Positions 34,899-43,696 of a stretch of DNA of 64,000 bases are shown piece after piece (the first letter of the stretch is position 1; every line of letters begins with the position of its first letter). Under the pieces are notes generated by a model. It was not told where the DNA came from. It saw only the letters and a program-made list of their open reading frames with translations, and did not search any database. A program made the position numbers and the translations under genes. The stretch is from Bradyrhizobium sp. 149 (lineage in GTDB: Bacteria; Pseudomonadota; Alphaproteobacteria; Rhizobiales; Xanthobacteraceae), in NCBI RefSeq assembly GCF_023073915.1, contig NZ_JADPKK010000020.1, positions 197,001 through 261,000 of the forward strand, given 5' to 3'.

Positions 34899-36110
34899 AT
34901 GGGCGGTGCCAATTCCCGGAAACGCTGCGAGCCGGTGTTCGCCATGAAGGAAACGCTGAAGTTCGATCGATTGATGCAGACCGCGCAGCGACGGACGAGA
35001 CTGAGCGGCCTGGGCGTCGGCGGCGCGATCGTGATGGAGGGATGGCAACACCTCATTGAATCCGTGAATCATTCGCGACGCTACGATGCCCGCGGTGTGG
35101 AAATGTTGAGAGAGGAATTCTCTATACGCCTCGCCGCGGAGCTTCAGCTGGAGCGGGACCTCGCGCAATTTCCGAAGATCAAAGACGTTCCAATCATCGG
35201 CCCGGTCTTCATCGTAAACTTCGGCCGAGCCGGCAGCACATTTCTGCACAATCTCATGGCTCAGGACCAGCGCGCCCACGCGCCGGCGCTTTGGGAGCTG
35301 TGGAGCCCGAGCCCACCACCGGGTCGCGACAAGACGGATTGCGATGCACGCATTCAGGCTGCACGCGAGCGCATCGAATTGGTGGAAAAATGGACGCCGG
35401 AGGTCCTGAAGATACACCCACTGGTCGCAGATCAGCCCGATGAATGTCATTGGATCGTGAGCCATGGAACTCACTATGCCCTCCAGCACGTCGCGCTGCC
35501 TTACTGGGAATGGCTCAAGGGGTTGAAAGCAGACCAGCAGCACGAGCTGATGGCGCGATACCGACTACAAATTCAGCGGCTTCAATTATTTCGCCGGGGC
35601 CGATATTGGCTCAGCAAATCGATGTCGCACCTGCACGCTCTGCCGGCCCTGCTCCATACCTTCCCGCATGCGACAATCATTTGCCTGCACAGAGATCCGC
35701 TTTGCGCGGTGCCATCCCTGTGCAGCTTGTACCAGAGGGTCGGCTCGGGCTTCGTCCATGGGGGCGCCGATGCCGAACTCGGCGAGCTGGCCCTGGACGT
35801 ATTCATCAACGGAATGAACCGGCTGATGGCGACCGAACAATCCTGCCAGACCGCCCGATTTCTACACGTGCGGTTTGACGATCTCGTCGCAAATCCGGTT
35901 CGAACCGTGCGCCGAATTGCCGAAGCCATGCGCCATGAATATACGCAGGACTGGAACGATCGCTGCCAGGCCTATCTGGCACGTAACAATACCGCGCCGC
36001 GTTACCGGCACAACTACGCGCTCGACCGCTTCGGACTGACGGAAGAGCGCGTCAACACGCGTGCAGCAGCCTATCGACGCTGGCTCGACCGATTGTGTCC
36101 TGCAGAATGA
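34899..36110 (+). CDS. Second sulfotransferase (Sulfotransfer_3-like)
   Basis: A 403-residue sulfotransferase of a different branch. The 5' loop is FGRAGSTFLHNL (about residues 107-118), followed by an aromatic-rich acceptor region (HWIVSHGTHYALQHVALPYWEW), and the 3' site is HRDPLCAVPSLCSLY. This branch is found in bacteria and is often annotated as a sulfotransferase family of unknown acceptor. An ATG at 34944 is an equally possible start. It is divergent from the first sulfotransferase. Two enzymes of different subfamilies suggest two sulfation sites or steps. Confidence 0.82.
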   Translation: MGGANSRKRCEPVFAMKETLKFDRLMQTAQRRTRLSGLGVGGAIVMEGWQHLIESVNHSRRYDARGVEMLREEFSIRLAAELQLERDLAQFPKIKDVPIIGPVFIVNFGRAGSTFLHNLMAQDQRAHAPALWELWSPSPPPGRDKTDCDARIQAARERIELVEKWTPEVLKIHPLVADQPDECHWIVSHGTHYALQHVALPYWEWLKGLKADQQHELMARYRLQIQRLQLFRRGRYWLSKSMSHLHALPALLHTFPHATIICLHRDPLCAVPSLCSLYQRVGSGFVHGGADAELGELALDVFINGMNRLMATEQSCQTARFLHVRFDDLVANPVRTVRRIAEAMRHEYTQDWNDRCQAYLARNNTAPRYRHNYALDRFGLTEERVNTRAAAYRRWLDRLCPAE

Positions 36111-36271
36111 TCACTCATCGTCAGCGCATGTAGATCGTCAGCAACGCGCGGCCACTTCATCGGCCGCCATGTGTTGGCCCATCGATCGGGACTCGATATC
36201 CTTCGCGCACGGCGACACTCGTGTCATGAGATAGAACGCCGCTTCTCACGGTCAACTTCATGAGGCTGACG

Positions 36272-37117
36272 ATGGCGAAGACGCTGACTCAAGTTCAAAT
36301 TGAGCGATACAAGCAGACCGGTTGCATCTATCCGATCAGGGTCCTGTCGGACGACGACGTGAACCAATATCGCACCCAGCTCGACGGTCTACAGGCACTC
36401 AACGCTGCAGGCGGCAGGCAGTCCATCCCGCACAAGCCGTACCTGCAACTGACGTGGCTGGCGGAGCTGGTGCGCAATCCACGAATTCTCGATGCCGTCG
36501 AAGACCTGATCGGCGAGGACATCCTATGCTGGAACGCCAATTTCTTCATCAAGGAAGGCCGAACGCCCGCGCACGTGACGTGGCATCAGGATTCCACCTA
36601 TTTCGGGCTGAGCAGCACCGACGTCGTCACTGCCTGGATCGCTCTTACTGATAGCGTCCAAGCGAATGGCGCCATGCAGTTCATTCCGGGATCGCACGTC
36701 CTGGACCAGCTGCCTCATCGGGAGACGCTTGGCGCCGACAACCTTCTGTCACGCGGACAGGAAATCATGGTCGATGTCGACAAGGCAAAAAGCGACACGA
36801 TATCTCTGAAGGCCGGCGAGATGTCCCTGCATCACTGCCGGCTCGTCCATAATTCGCCGCCCAACGCGTCCGAGCACAGGCGGGTCGGCTTCGCCGTTCG
36901 ATATATACCGACCAGCATCAAGCAGACGCTCGGCGAAGACAGCGCGACCCTGGTGCGGGGACAGGATCGATATCACCATTTCAACCTGGAACCCCGACCA
37001 GCCCGCGACTTCGATCCTGACGTTTCCGAGAGCTACCGAAAGGTCATGGCGAACAACGCCAAGGCACTCTACCGAGCACCCGCCGCCGGCCGAGACGTTT
37101 CGGGCGGTGAGCGCTAG
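36272..37117 (+). CDS. Phytanoyl-CoA dioxygenase family (Fe/2OG) hydroxylase
   Basis: A non-heme iron, 2-oxoglutarate-dependent oxygenase of about 281 residues. The iron ligands are His and Asp in TWHQDSTYF (about residues 105-107) with a distal His near LHHCRLVHNSP, and the 2OG-binding Arg is in EHRRVGFAVRY. Asp in HxD argues for hydroxylation, not halogenation (halogenases have HxA/G). A TGAGG site supports the ATG at 36272; an ATG at 36260 is possible. First gene of the long plus-strand biosynthetic operon. It could install the hydroxyl that is later sulfated. Confidence 0.85.
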   Translation: MAKTLTQVQIERYKQTGCIYPIRVLSDDDVNQYRTQLDGLQALNAAGGRQSIPHKPYLQLTWLAELVRNPRILDAVEDLIGEDILCWNANFFIKEGRTPAHVTWHQDSTYFGLSSTDVVTAWIALTDSVQANGAMQFIPGSHVLDQLPHRETLGADNLLSRGQEIMVDVDKAKSDTISLKAGEMSLHHCRLVHNSPPNASEHRRVGFAVRYIPTSIKQTLGEDSATLVRGQDRYHHFNLEPRPARDFDPDVSESYRKVMANNAKALYRAPAAGRDVSGGER

Positions 37118-37141
37118 CGCGATGGGATGGCACTCGACCGC

Positions 37142-37169
37142 GCAAATGCGCAATCGCTGCGTTTTTGTG
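37142..37169. promoter_or_regulatory. Degenerate palindrome related to the pab operator candidate
   Basis: GCAAATGCGCAATCGCTGCG followed by TTTTTGTG. Aligned by eye with 29644-29671 it agrees at about 21 of 28 positions, including both arms of the palindrome. It lies in the 205-base leader between the dioxygenase and ketoreductase genes. A shared regulator is possible. Confidence 0.45.
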
Positions 37170-37176
37170 CAACGAG

Positions 37177-37202
37177 AAGTCGGATCGCTACAGATCCGAC
37201 TT
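37177..37202. repeat. Perfect 10-bp hairpin in the ketoreductase leader
   Basis: AAGTCGGATC and GATCCGACTT flank a six-base loop. No T-run follows. It could be an mRNA stabiliser, an attenuator or a second protein site. Confidence 0.7.
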
Positions 37203-37322
37203 GGTGACCATTCGAGTGGATTGCACTCCGCCTCTATCGGAGTTGCGCAACGAGGAAAGCGGCGAGGCGCCACCAATACACTCGCTGAGCGTGCCGTCGC
37301 CAAAAAACAGAGAGGTCCTCCA

Positions 37323-38054
37323 TTGGGAATAGCGCGTCGCATTCTCGTTACAGGTGCAAGCCGGGGGATCGGCCGTGCCATCGCGGCGCGGCTGGCCGCC
37401 GACGGATTTTCGGTCACCGTGCACTGCCGTCAGCGCGTTGAGGACGCAGAAGCCGTCGTCGATATCATTCGCGCTAGCGGCGGTACTGCGGATCTCCTTT
37501 GCTTCGATATTGGCGACCGCACGGCAGCTTCTACAGCCTTGTCCGCGAACATTGAGCGCAATGGTGCCTACTACGGCGTCGTCACCAACGCCGGCTTCAT
37601 CCGGGACAGAGGCTTTCCCGCGCTGACGGCTGACGACTGGGACGATGTCATCTCGGCCAATCTGGGCGGCTTCTTCAACGTCCTGCATCCGCTCATCATG
37701 CCGATGATACGATTGAGGCAGGGGGGACGGATCGTCACGTTGAGTTCCGTTTCCGGCATTCTCGGGATCCGTGGCCAGGTCAACTACAGCGCTGCCAAGG
37801 CAGGCATCATTGGCGCCACCAAGGCTCTGGCTGCCGAGCTTGCCACACGCGCCATTACGGTAAATTGCGTTGCCCCCGGTCCGATCGATACCGAGGCGCT
37901 CAAGGATGCCGATCTCGACGAACTCGTCAAATCTGTTCCTATGAAGCGGATTGGACATCCAGCTGAGGTCGCCGCGCTCGTCGCATTCCTGGTTTCAGAT
38001 GCAGCCTCCTACATCACGAGGCAGGTGATCGGCGTGAATGGCGGGATGATCTGA
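37323..38054 (+). CDS. 3-oxoacyl-ACP reductase (SDR, aryl-polyene type)
   Basis: A ketoreductase of about 243 residues. TGASRGIG is the NADPH motif. The stretch NGAYYGVVTNAGFIRDRGFPAL and the catalytic SSVSGILGIRGQVNYSAAK are very close to the FabG-like reductases of aryl-polyene clusters. The family N-terminus (RRILVTGASRGIG) is best met by a TTG start at 37323. The frame is open for 72 codons upstream but that part is not family-like and contains the palindromes. It would reduce beta-keto groups on the ACP-bound chain. Confidence 0.85.
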   Translation: MGIARRILVTGASRGIGRAIAARLAADGFSVTVHCRQRVEDAEAVVDIIRASGGTADLLCFDIGDRTAASTALSANIERNGAYYGVVTNAGFIRDRGFPALTADDWDDVISANLGGFFNVLHPLIMPMIRLRQGGRIVTLSSVSGILGIRGQVNYSAAKAGIIGATKALAAELATRAITVNCVAPGPIDTEALKDADLDELVKSVPMKRIGHPAEVAALVAFLVSDAASYITRQVIGVNGGMI

Positions 38055-38087
38055 CGCCACCATCATGTGGCGCAGTCCACGGCGCGC

Positions 38088-39524
38088 ATGACGGCATCTT
38101 CATCGCAACCAAGAATATCCCGCGCATCTCGGACATTCATCGACATCAGCTTTCGCCTCTTCGCGACGTTGACGCGCTTTCGAGAGAGAGCGATCCTGCG
38201 TCTATCGACGCCACCTCAGATCACATCGTGCGCCGAAGTGACGAGCCGTCACAGCTTTCGGAACAGGGTTATGGGGCTTCACTTGAAGACGACAGCAGCG
38301 ATATTTACCCGGTCTCCGGCCGCCTTTGTCCGAGCTCACCTGCATGCGCTCAACAGCGGACAGTGCAGCCTGCTCATTCCCGATCAGGACCACGAGCTTC
38401 TCGGCGAAGCAGCCCGACATTGCGATCAGGTTACGGTCTATACAGATCATCCGGATGACCCGGCACTGGCCGGTTACGGGAGGATTTCAGTTGCCGATCT
38501 CCCAACGCATCGATCCATTCCGGCTGAGACGGCCCCAGATACGCTGGTCGCCGTGCTCTTCACTTCAGGGTCCACCGGGCACGCTCAGCTCGTTCCCAAG
38601 ACTTTCCAGAACTTTGCTGGTGAGGCGAGGTCGCTCGACAGGTTGTTTCGAAGGACAGGAGAGCAGGCTCGAATCCTGACTACGCTGCCATTCGAGCACA
38701 TGTACGGATACATGTACGGCTTCTTCTGGCCCCGGCTTCTTGGGCTGGAGGCGCCAACGAGCCGCATCACACTGCCCGCCGTTCTGGCGAAGGAACTACA
38801 GCAATCCGACCTTCCGATCTGGCTGATAACCACGCCGCTTCATCTTAACGCTTTCGCCGAGACGGGGCTTCGTACGGAAAAGGTCGCAAGAGTGTTCTCC
38901 GCGACGAGCCCACTGAGCCCCTCATTGGCGGCACAAGCCAAGCAGTGCTTCGGCGTTGCGGTGACCGACATCTACGGCAGCACAGAGACCGGCACCATCG
39001 CATCACGGCAGGTGCCCGGTGAGTCCGACCTCTGGGAATGCATCCCGGGGCGATTGCTGACCCAGTGTGCGGATGGCCGCGCCCAACTGGACTGCGTCGA
39101 TCTTTCCAGGCCTGAATTGCTCAATGACGTTCTTGAGTTATCATCGCCGCGGCAATTCCGGGTGCTGGGCCGATCGGCCGACCTGGTAAAGGTCGCCGGA
39201 AAGCGGACCTCGTTGGGCGCCCTCAACGCCGCGCTGCTCAGCGCGCCCGGCGTTCGCGACGGCTGCTTCTGGGTACCGGATCACCACGAAGACACCGACG
39301 TGGTGCGGCTCGTTGCATTTGTCGCCCTCCGCGCCGGCGCCACGAAAGATGTGGTGATCGCGCACCTGCGGACGCACATCTATCCGCTGTTCTTGCCGCG
39401 GCCACTTCTCATCGTCGACAATCTCCCCCGGGATGCGGTCGGCAAGCTGCCCCGGGAATCGCTCCGAGAACTCTACACGACGTGCACATCGCAAGGATCA
39501 ATTGCAGCCATGAGCGTCGATTAG
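38088..39524 (+). CDS. AMP-dependent acyl/aryl ligase
   Basis: An adenylate-forming ligase of about 478 residues. The phosphate-binding motif is LFTSGSTGHAQLVPK (about residues 155-170). DIYGSTETGTIA is the A5 aromatic/TE motif. GRSADLVKVAGKRTS is the A8 hinge, and RDAVGKLPRESL carries the catalytic A10 Lys. It resembles the acyl-ACP synthetase or AMP ligase of aryl-polyene clusters. The likely task is to activate a starter acid and load it on one of the two ACPs; 4-aminobenzoate is an attractive starter given pabAB. Starts at 38067 (GTG) or 38088 (ATG) are possible. Confidence 0.83.
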   Translation: MTASSSQPRISRASRTFIDISFRLFATLTRFRERAILRLSTPPQITSCAEVTSRHSFRNRVMGLHLKTTAAIFTRSPAAFVRAHLHALNSGQCSLLIPDQDHELLGEAARHCDQVTVYTDHPDDPALAGYGRISVADLPTHRSIPAETAPDTLVAVLFTSGSTGHAQLVPKTFQNFAGEARSLDRLFRRTGEQARILTTLPFEHMYGYMYGFFWPRLLGLEAPTSRITLPAVLAKELQQSDLPIWLITTPLHLNAFAETGLRTEKVARVFSATSPLSPSLAAQAKQCFGVAVTDIYGSTETGTIASRQVPGESDLWECIPGRLLTQCADGRAQLDCVDLSRPELLNDVLELSSPRQFRVLGRSADLVKVAGKRTSLGALNAALLSAPGVRDGCFWVPDHHEDTDVVRLVAFVALRAGATKDVVIAHLRTHIYPLFLPRPLLIVDNLPRDAVGKLPRESLRELYTTCTSQGSIAAMSVD

Positions 39525-39602
39525 ACCCGAATGCCGCGAAGTCCTGGACACATGCTATCGCGCAAACCACTTTCGGATTCAAAAGCAAAGCAGGAGCTGC
39601 AG

Positions 39603-39914
39603 ATGATCGAGAGGCACGAAGGCGCATCAAACGAGAACGGATCCCGTCACATGGCACTATCCGACGCGCTGAAGCGGATACTGATCCAGCGTCTCTCGTT
39701 GCGGATCGATCCGGATCAGATCACCAATGACGCACCGCTTTTCGAGACCGGGCTCGGGCTGGATTCCGTAGATGCGCTGGAAATCGCAGTTGCTGTCGAG
39801 ACCGAATTCGGTGTGCCGGTGACGGAAGCCGACATCGCTGAGCTTCACTCGATCAGCAGACTTGCCGACTTCATCATCAAGCGGCAGCCGGAGCAGGGGA
39901 CGTTCAATGCTTGA
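39603..39914 (+). CDS. Acyl carrier protein 1
   Basis: A 103-residue ACP. Ser about 55 in GLGLDSVDALE is the phosphopantetheine site. The N-terminal 18 residues are an extension before the four-helix core (about 19-95). AGGAG seven bases before the ATG decides the start. The 3' end overlaps the GcvT-like gene by eight bases. The GLGLDSVDALE context is shared with ACP 2, so both probably serve the same pathway, activated by the Sfp-type transferase. Confidence 0.9.
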   Translation: MIERHEGASNENGSRHMALSDALKRILIQRLSLRIDPDQITNDAPLFETGLGLDSVDALEIAVAVETEFGVPVTEADIAELHSISRLADFIIKRQPEQGTFNA

Positions 39915-40896
39915 GACCTATACAGCGGCCCGCACGGCCGTCGCCCTGTTCGACAACGCCGCTGATGCACGAATTCGCGTCTCGGGTCCCGATTGGCGCA
40001 AGCTGAACGATTTCGTCTCCGTCGACCTCGATGCCCTGCATCCGTTCCACGGCCTGGTTGGCCTCGTCATCCAGCCTGACGCAACTCTCATCGCCGTAGC
40101 ATCTATCTTCAAGGGTGATGGCGAATTCCTGCTTATCGGCGAAGCAGAGCGCGCCGAGGCGCTGCTCACACACCTCACCGGTTGCCTTGCCGACAGCAAC
40201 GTGACGATCGAGGACCTGCGCGGGTCGCATGGCTACCTGTCGGTCATTGGCCCGCTCGCCCAGGACGTTACCGTCGAGGCAGCCGGCGAAGATATTCTGG
40301 GATTGTCGTTCCTGAGCTTCGAGAACAACCGGAGGCTCGGCTGCGAACTGTTCCGCGCGGGCTTTACGGGGGAATACGAATATCGCTTCCTGGTACCGAA
40401 CGCCGGAGCCGGCGAACTGCGGCGAAGGCTCGAGGCGGCCGGACAGGCCGTGGGGATGATTGCCGGCGATCCAGCCGCCCTCCCCCTCATGTTCCTGGAG
40501 GTGCGGACGCTGATCCACCGCGACATCACGGCGGGCGCCAATGTCCTCGAAGCCGGCCTTCACTGGATGGTCAACTTCCGCAAGAAGAACCTGATCGGCG
40601 GCCCCGTTCTCGAGCAACTGAAGTCTTCTATTCAGCGGCGATCGGTCATGATCGAGTTGGCCGACGCCGGCGCGGCGCGAGATGGCGACCCGCTCTCAAT
40701 CGAGGGCGAGAAGGTCGGCATCATCGCCCGGGTCGAGCATTCGCCGACACGTAACGCCGACATCAGCCTTGCCTATGTCGATGCGGACCTCGGCTGGGTC
40801 GGCGTCTCGTACGATGTCATTGGCGGAGAGCGAAGGACGATCGCGCGGGCAGTCGCGGCGCCGATGGTGATCACAAGAAGCACATACACCAGCTGA
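39907..40896 (+). CDS. GcvT/YgfZ-like (folate-binding fold) protein
   Basis: A 329-residue protein of the aminomethyltransferase-like fold. The N-terminus (MLETYTAARTAVALFDNAADARIRVSGPDW), the middle segment GYLSVIGPLAQDV and the C-terminal barrel ending in YVDADLGWVGVSY follow the GcvT/YgfZ plan. True GcvT works in glycine cleavage, but no other glycine-cleavage gene is present. Its position inside a type II synthase operon suggests a recruited role, perhaps a one-carbon transfer or a folate-linked demethylation. It is tightly coupled to ACP 1. Confidence 0.7.
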   Translation: MLETYTAARTAVALFDNAADARIRVSGPDWRKLNDFVSVDLDALHPFHGLVGLVIQPDATLIAVASIFKGDGEFLLIGEAERAEALLTHLTGCLADSNVTIEDLRGSHGYLSVIGPLAQDVTVEAAGEDILGLSFLSFENNRRLGCELFRAGFTGEYEYRFLVPNAGAGELRRRLEAAGQAVGMIAGDPAALPLMFLEVRTLIHRDITAGANVLEAGLHWMVNFRKKNLIGGPVLEQLKSSIQRRSVMIELADAGAARDGDPLSIEGEKVGIIARVEHSPTRNADISLAYVDADLGWVGVSYDVIGGERRTIARAVAAPMVITRSTYTS

Positions 40897-40908
40897 GCGG
40901 AGGTCATC

Positions 40909-41898
40909 ATGGACCAGTTTGCCACCGGATCACGCCTGCCGATCGCATCCTCTCCGGCAGTGGCAGTCGTCTTCCCGGGCCAGGGGACCGAGTTCACCGG
41001 CATGGCCGAAGACTATCTTCAGTCCTTCGGTCTCGTGCGCGAACTATTCCAGATGGCGAGCGACCGGCTGGACACCGACTTGCGCCAGCTTATGGCCAAG
41101 GGCCCCCCGAATGCGCTGGCGGAAGCGCGCGTCGCCCAGCCGGTGGTCTTCACGATGAGCGTCGCCATCTCTTCGCTTCTGGCGGAACGCGGCTTCGCCC
41201 CGTCGCTGGTTGCCGGGCACAGCATGGGTCAATTCACGGCGATTACCGTAGCCGGGTCGATCGACTTCGCCTCCGCGCTCGCATTGATCGTCGAACGCGG
41301 CCAATTGATGCAGAGAAACAATGAAGCCGTGAACGGCGGCATGATGGCGATAGATGTCGTCGCGCGGAACGTCGTTGAAGCGGCAATCGCCGAGATTGGC
41401 GCCGATGTCTGGATCTCGAACTTCAATGCTTCCTCGCAAAGCGTGGTCTCGGGATTGAAGCCCGCCCTCTGGCAATTGAAAAAGGTGCTCGACCAACAGG
41501 GCGCGCTTTGCCGCTGGCTCAACGTTCCCGGGCCCGCGCACTCGCCGCTCATGTCGATGGCGGCCTCGGGACTGGCTCCGAGAATCGCGGCAACCACGTT
41601 CCGAGATCCGAAGATACCGCTGCTCGCCAGCTCGTCCGCCGCGCCGATCTGCTCCGCGGCGGCCGTACGTGCCGAGCTGAGCGAGCACATGCTATCGCCG
41701 GTCAATTGGGCTAAGTGTGTCACGACCATCGCGGAGCACGGCTGTGACATCATGATCGAGGCCGGCCCCGGCCGCACGTTGAAAGGTCTGGCTCTCCGCA
41801 ATCAGTCGCCGCTCCGCTGCCTTACCACGTCCACCGTCGCGGATTTCGATACCGCGTGCCATGCCGTCGAGGAAATGACGGGAAGCGTATTGCAATGA
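40909..41898 (+). CDS. Acyltransferase (malonyl-CoA:ACP type)
   Basis: A 329-residue FabD-like transacylase. VVFPGQGTEFTGM begins the fold, GHSMG places the nucleophile Ser near 105, and the catalytic His is in NVPGPAHSPLM near 210. The usual QxxxF/GHSxG and GAFHS-like elements are slightly altered (PAHSP), so the extender choice cannot be told. GGAGG precedes the ATG. The stop overlaps the next start (ATGA). It would load extender units on the cluster ACPs, separate from the housekeeping FabD. Confidence 0.87.
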   Translation: MDQFATGSRLPIASSPAVAVVFPGQGTEFTGMAEDYLQSFGLVRELFQMASDRLDTDLRQLMAKGPPNALAEARVAQPVVFTMSVAISSLLAERGFAPSLVAGHSMGQFTAITVAGSIDFASALALIVERGQLMQRNNEAVNGGMMAIDVVARNVVEAAIAEIGADVWISNFNASSQSVVSGLKPALWQLKKVLDQQGALCRWLNVPGPAHSPLMSMAASGLAPRIAATTFRDPKIPLLASSSAAPICSAAAVRAELSEHMLSPVNWAKCVTTIAEHGCDIMIEAGPGRTLKGLALRNQSPLRCLTTSTVADFDTACHAVEEMTGSVLQ

Positions 41899-42734
41899 CT
41901 GGAACACCAACCATCGCCAGGGAGGCCGCTGGCATCCGCGAGGAGACTGCCTTGAGGGAGGCCGCCCCGCGGATCGCCGTGGTCGACCGCGCCGGGAATA
42001 GGCAAACGCTATCGGGTGCAGCCATGGGCGTTCGTATCGCGGACGTCGTCAGCATCGACGAAAGTCCCACCGATATCGATCTCGCCTATGCAACCGAGGT
42101 TGACTGGCAGCAGGGCTATCGCCTCAATCCGGATTCCAGGCTCGTCCTGCTTGGCGTCAAGCGCATCCTGAAGCGGATTTCTGCTGCGGGCGGCGACAGC
42201 AATGACGGCTTCGACAAATCTCGCGCCGCTCTTGTGATCGGGAGCGCCTTCGGCTCGCTCTGTAGCTATGAGGCTTTCTTCGAAAGCGTGAAGAGAAAGA
42301 GGGTAGAGCCCCTTACCTATACCTACGCGATGCCATCGACCGCGACCGCGGCTGCCAGCATCTGCTTTCAACTGCTCGGACCGACCGTCACCGTGTCCGG
42401 CGAGGATGAAGTCGGGATCGCAGCGGTCAACAACAGCGTCACGATGCTGGCGGTCGGCCGCTGTGATCTGGCGATTGCAGGATGTTGGCACGTACCATCA
42501 CAAACAACGCGGAAGGAAAGGCTGCCCGAGCGTGCTCAACTGTTAGTGTTGGCGCTACAGCGAGGCGCGGCTGCCGACAACGGCTTGACACTCTCGACCT
42601 GGAAGACCGGCGCCGATCTTCCCTTCCCCGTCACCGGAAATCGGCGAAGCTGCGTCGAGATCCTCAGTGATTGGATCGTGGCGAACCAGCAGAGCTTTGC
42701 CAACGCCAAGTTTATGCCGGGGAGCCAGCCATGA
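41895..42734 (+). CDS. Short ketosynthase-like chain-length-factor protein, no active Cys
   Basis: A 279-residue protein resembling only the N-terminal half of a beta-ketoacyl synthase (PF13723-like). IGSAFGSLCSYEAFFES and MPSTATAAASICFQLLG follow the family, but where a ketosynthase has the TACSSS nucleophile this one reads TVSGEDEVG, with no Cys. No C-terminal His-Lys-His half exists. Such short proteins pair with a full ketosynthase in aryl-polyene systems and set chain length. The start and stop overlap both neighbours by four bases (ATGA), indicating tight coupling. Confidence 0.8.
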   Translation: MTGTPTIAREAAGIREETALREAAPRIAVVDRAGNRQTLSGAAMGVRIADVVSIDESPTDIDLAYATEVDWQQGYRLNPDSRLVLLGVKRILKRISAAGGDSNDGFDKSRAALVIGSAFGSLCSYEAFFESVKRKRVEPLTYTYAMPSTATAAASICFQLLGPTVTVSGEDEVGIAAVNNSVTMLAVGRCDLAIAGCWHVPSQTTRKERLPERAQLLVLALQRGAAADNGLTLSTWKTGADLPFPVTGNRRSCVEILSDWIVANQQSFANAKFMPGSQP

Positions 42735-43267
42735 ATGACGAGGAATGGTTGACCAACCGTGCCATCGTGCACCGACTCCGCGTCCGCTATGCGGAGACCG
42801 ACAAGGCCGGGATAGTCTACCACGCCAACTTCCTGATCTGGTTTCACGAAGCGAGGGACGCAGCGTTCCGTGCGTGGGCGGAGGACGCGACGCGCAAACG
42901 CTACAAATGGTCCGGGCATTTTCAGGACATCGTCGCGCGCGGACGTGCCATCGGCAGCGACAGTCTCGAAGAAGCCGGCTATCGATTCCTCGTCGTCGAC
43001 ACTTCATGCCACCATGTCTCGCCCGCCCGTTACGGCGACGAGCTCGACATAATGGTAGTCCCACGCAGGACGAACGTCGCCAAGTTGATGTTCGGCTACA
43101 AGGTGCGCAACGCCAAAACGGGGCGCCGTCTCGCTGAGGGAAACACCGCGTCGGTGATCATCAACCCCGCCGGGCAGATGTTGGTGCGAATGCCGGCGGA
43201 GTTCGCCTGGATATTTGGCGAGTTCCCGGCAGACTCAGAACCAGCCGCAAGGGCGTACGCAACATGA
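42731..43267 (+). CDS. Hotdog thioesterase (YbgC/4HBT-like)
   Basis: A 178-residue thioesterase. VRYAETDKAGIVYHANFLIWFHEARDAAF near residues 20-48 has the Asp/Tyr-His of YbgC-type active sites. Placed between the short ketosynthase and ACP 2, it would release the finished chain from the ACP. Another possibility is a dehydratase-like role, because no dedicated hotdog dehydratase is visible in the operon, but the active-site context favours hydrolysis. Confidence 0.83.
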   Translation: MNDEEWLTNRAIVHRLRVRYAETDKAGIVYHANFLIWFHEARDAAFRAWAEDATRKRYKWSGHFQDIVARGRAIGSDSLEEAGYRFLVVDTSCHHVSPARYGDELDIMVVPRRTNVAKLMFGYKVRNAKTGRRLAEGNTASVIINPAGQMLVRMPAEFAWIFGEFPADSEPAARAYAT

Positions 43268-43355
43268 CATGGATCGAACTTCCGGCAGCCAGGCAGCATG
43301 GCTGGGCCTGGCGCTCCGGACGAATTCCCGAATAACGACAAGGTGGAGCGTCTCA

Positions 43356-43682
43356 ATGACCAAGATAACCAGAAGCGAGGCGGAGCGCATCGTCAAGCAT
43401 CGGGCCGCGCTCATGCATCATTTGAAACAAACGCTGATCTATCGCCTGCCATTGCGGTTGAAGGCGGATGAGATCGCCGACGATACGGCCTTGTTCGGGA
43501 CCGGATTAGGCCTCGATTCCGTTGATGCCCTCGCAATCGCGGTGGCGATCGAGCGTGAATTCGAGGTCACCATAGCCGATGAGGATTTCTTCACCAGCTT
43601 TCGTTCCCTCAACCTGATCGTCGACTTTCTTCTGCGAGCGCAGGACGAGCGTACCCTGCAGGAACAGGAAAAGGTTGCCTAA
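43356..43682 (+). CDS. Acyl carrier protein 2
   Basis: A 108-residue ACP with GLGLDSVDALA, Ser about 55. GGTGGAG precedes the ATG. The sequence from LIYRLPLRLKADEI to VEREF parallels ACP 1 (LIQRLSLRIDPDQI to VETEF), so the two arose by duplication. Two ACPs may separate starter activation from chain extension. The ketosynthase gene starts 14 bases after the stop. Confidence 0.9.
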   Translation: MTKITRSEAERIVKHRAALMHHLKQTLIYRLPLRLKADEIADDTALFGTGLGLDSVDALAIAVAIEREFEVTIADEDFFTSFRSLNLIVDFLLRAQDERTLQEQEKVA

Positions 43683-43696
43683 ACACGGCATATGCA

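Noticed and set aside
36272..37117. Fe/2OG halogenase
   Set aside because: The iron motif is HQD; halogenases lack the Asp.
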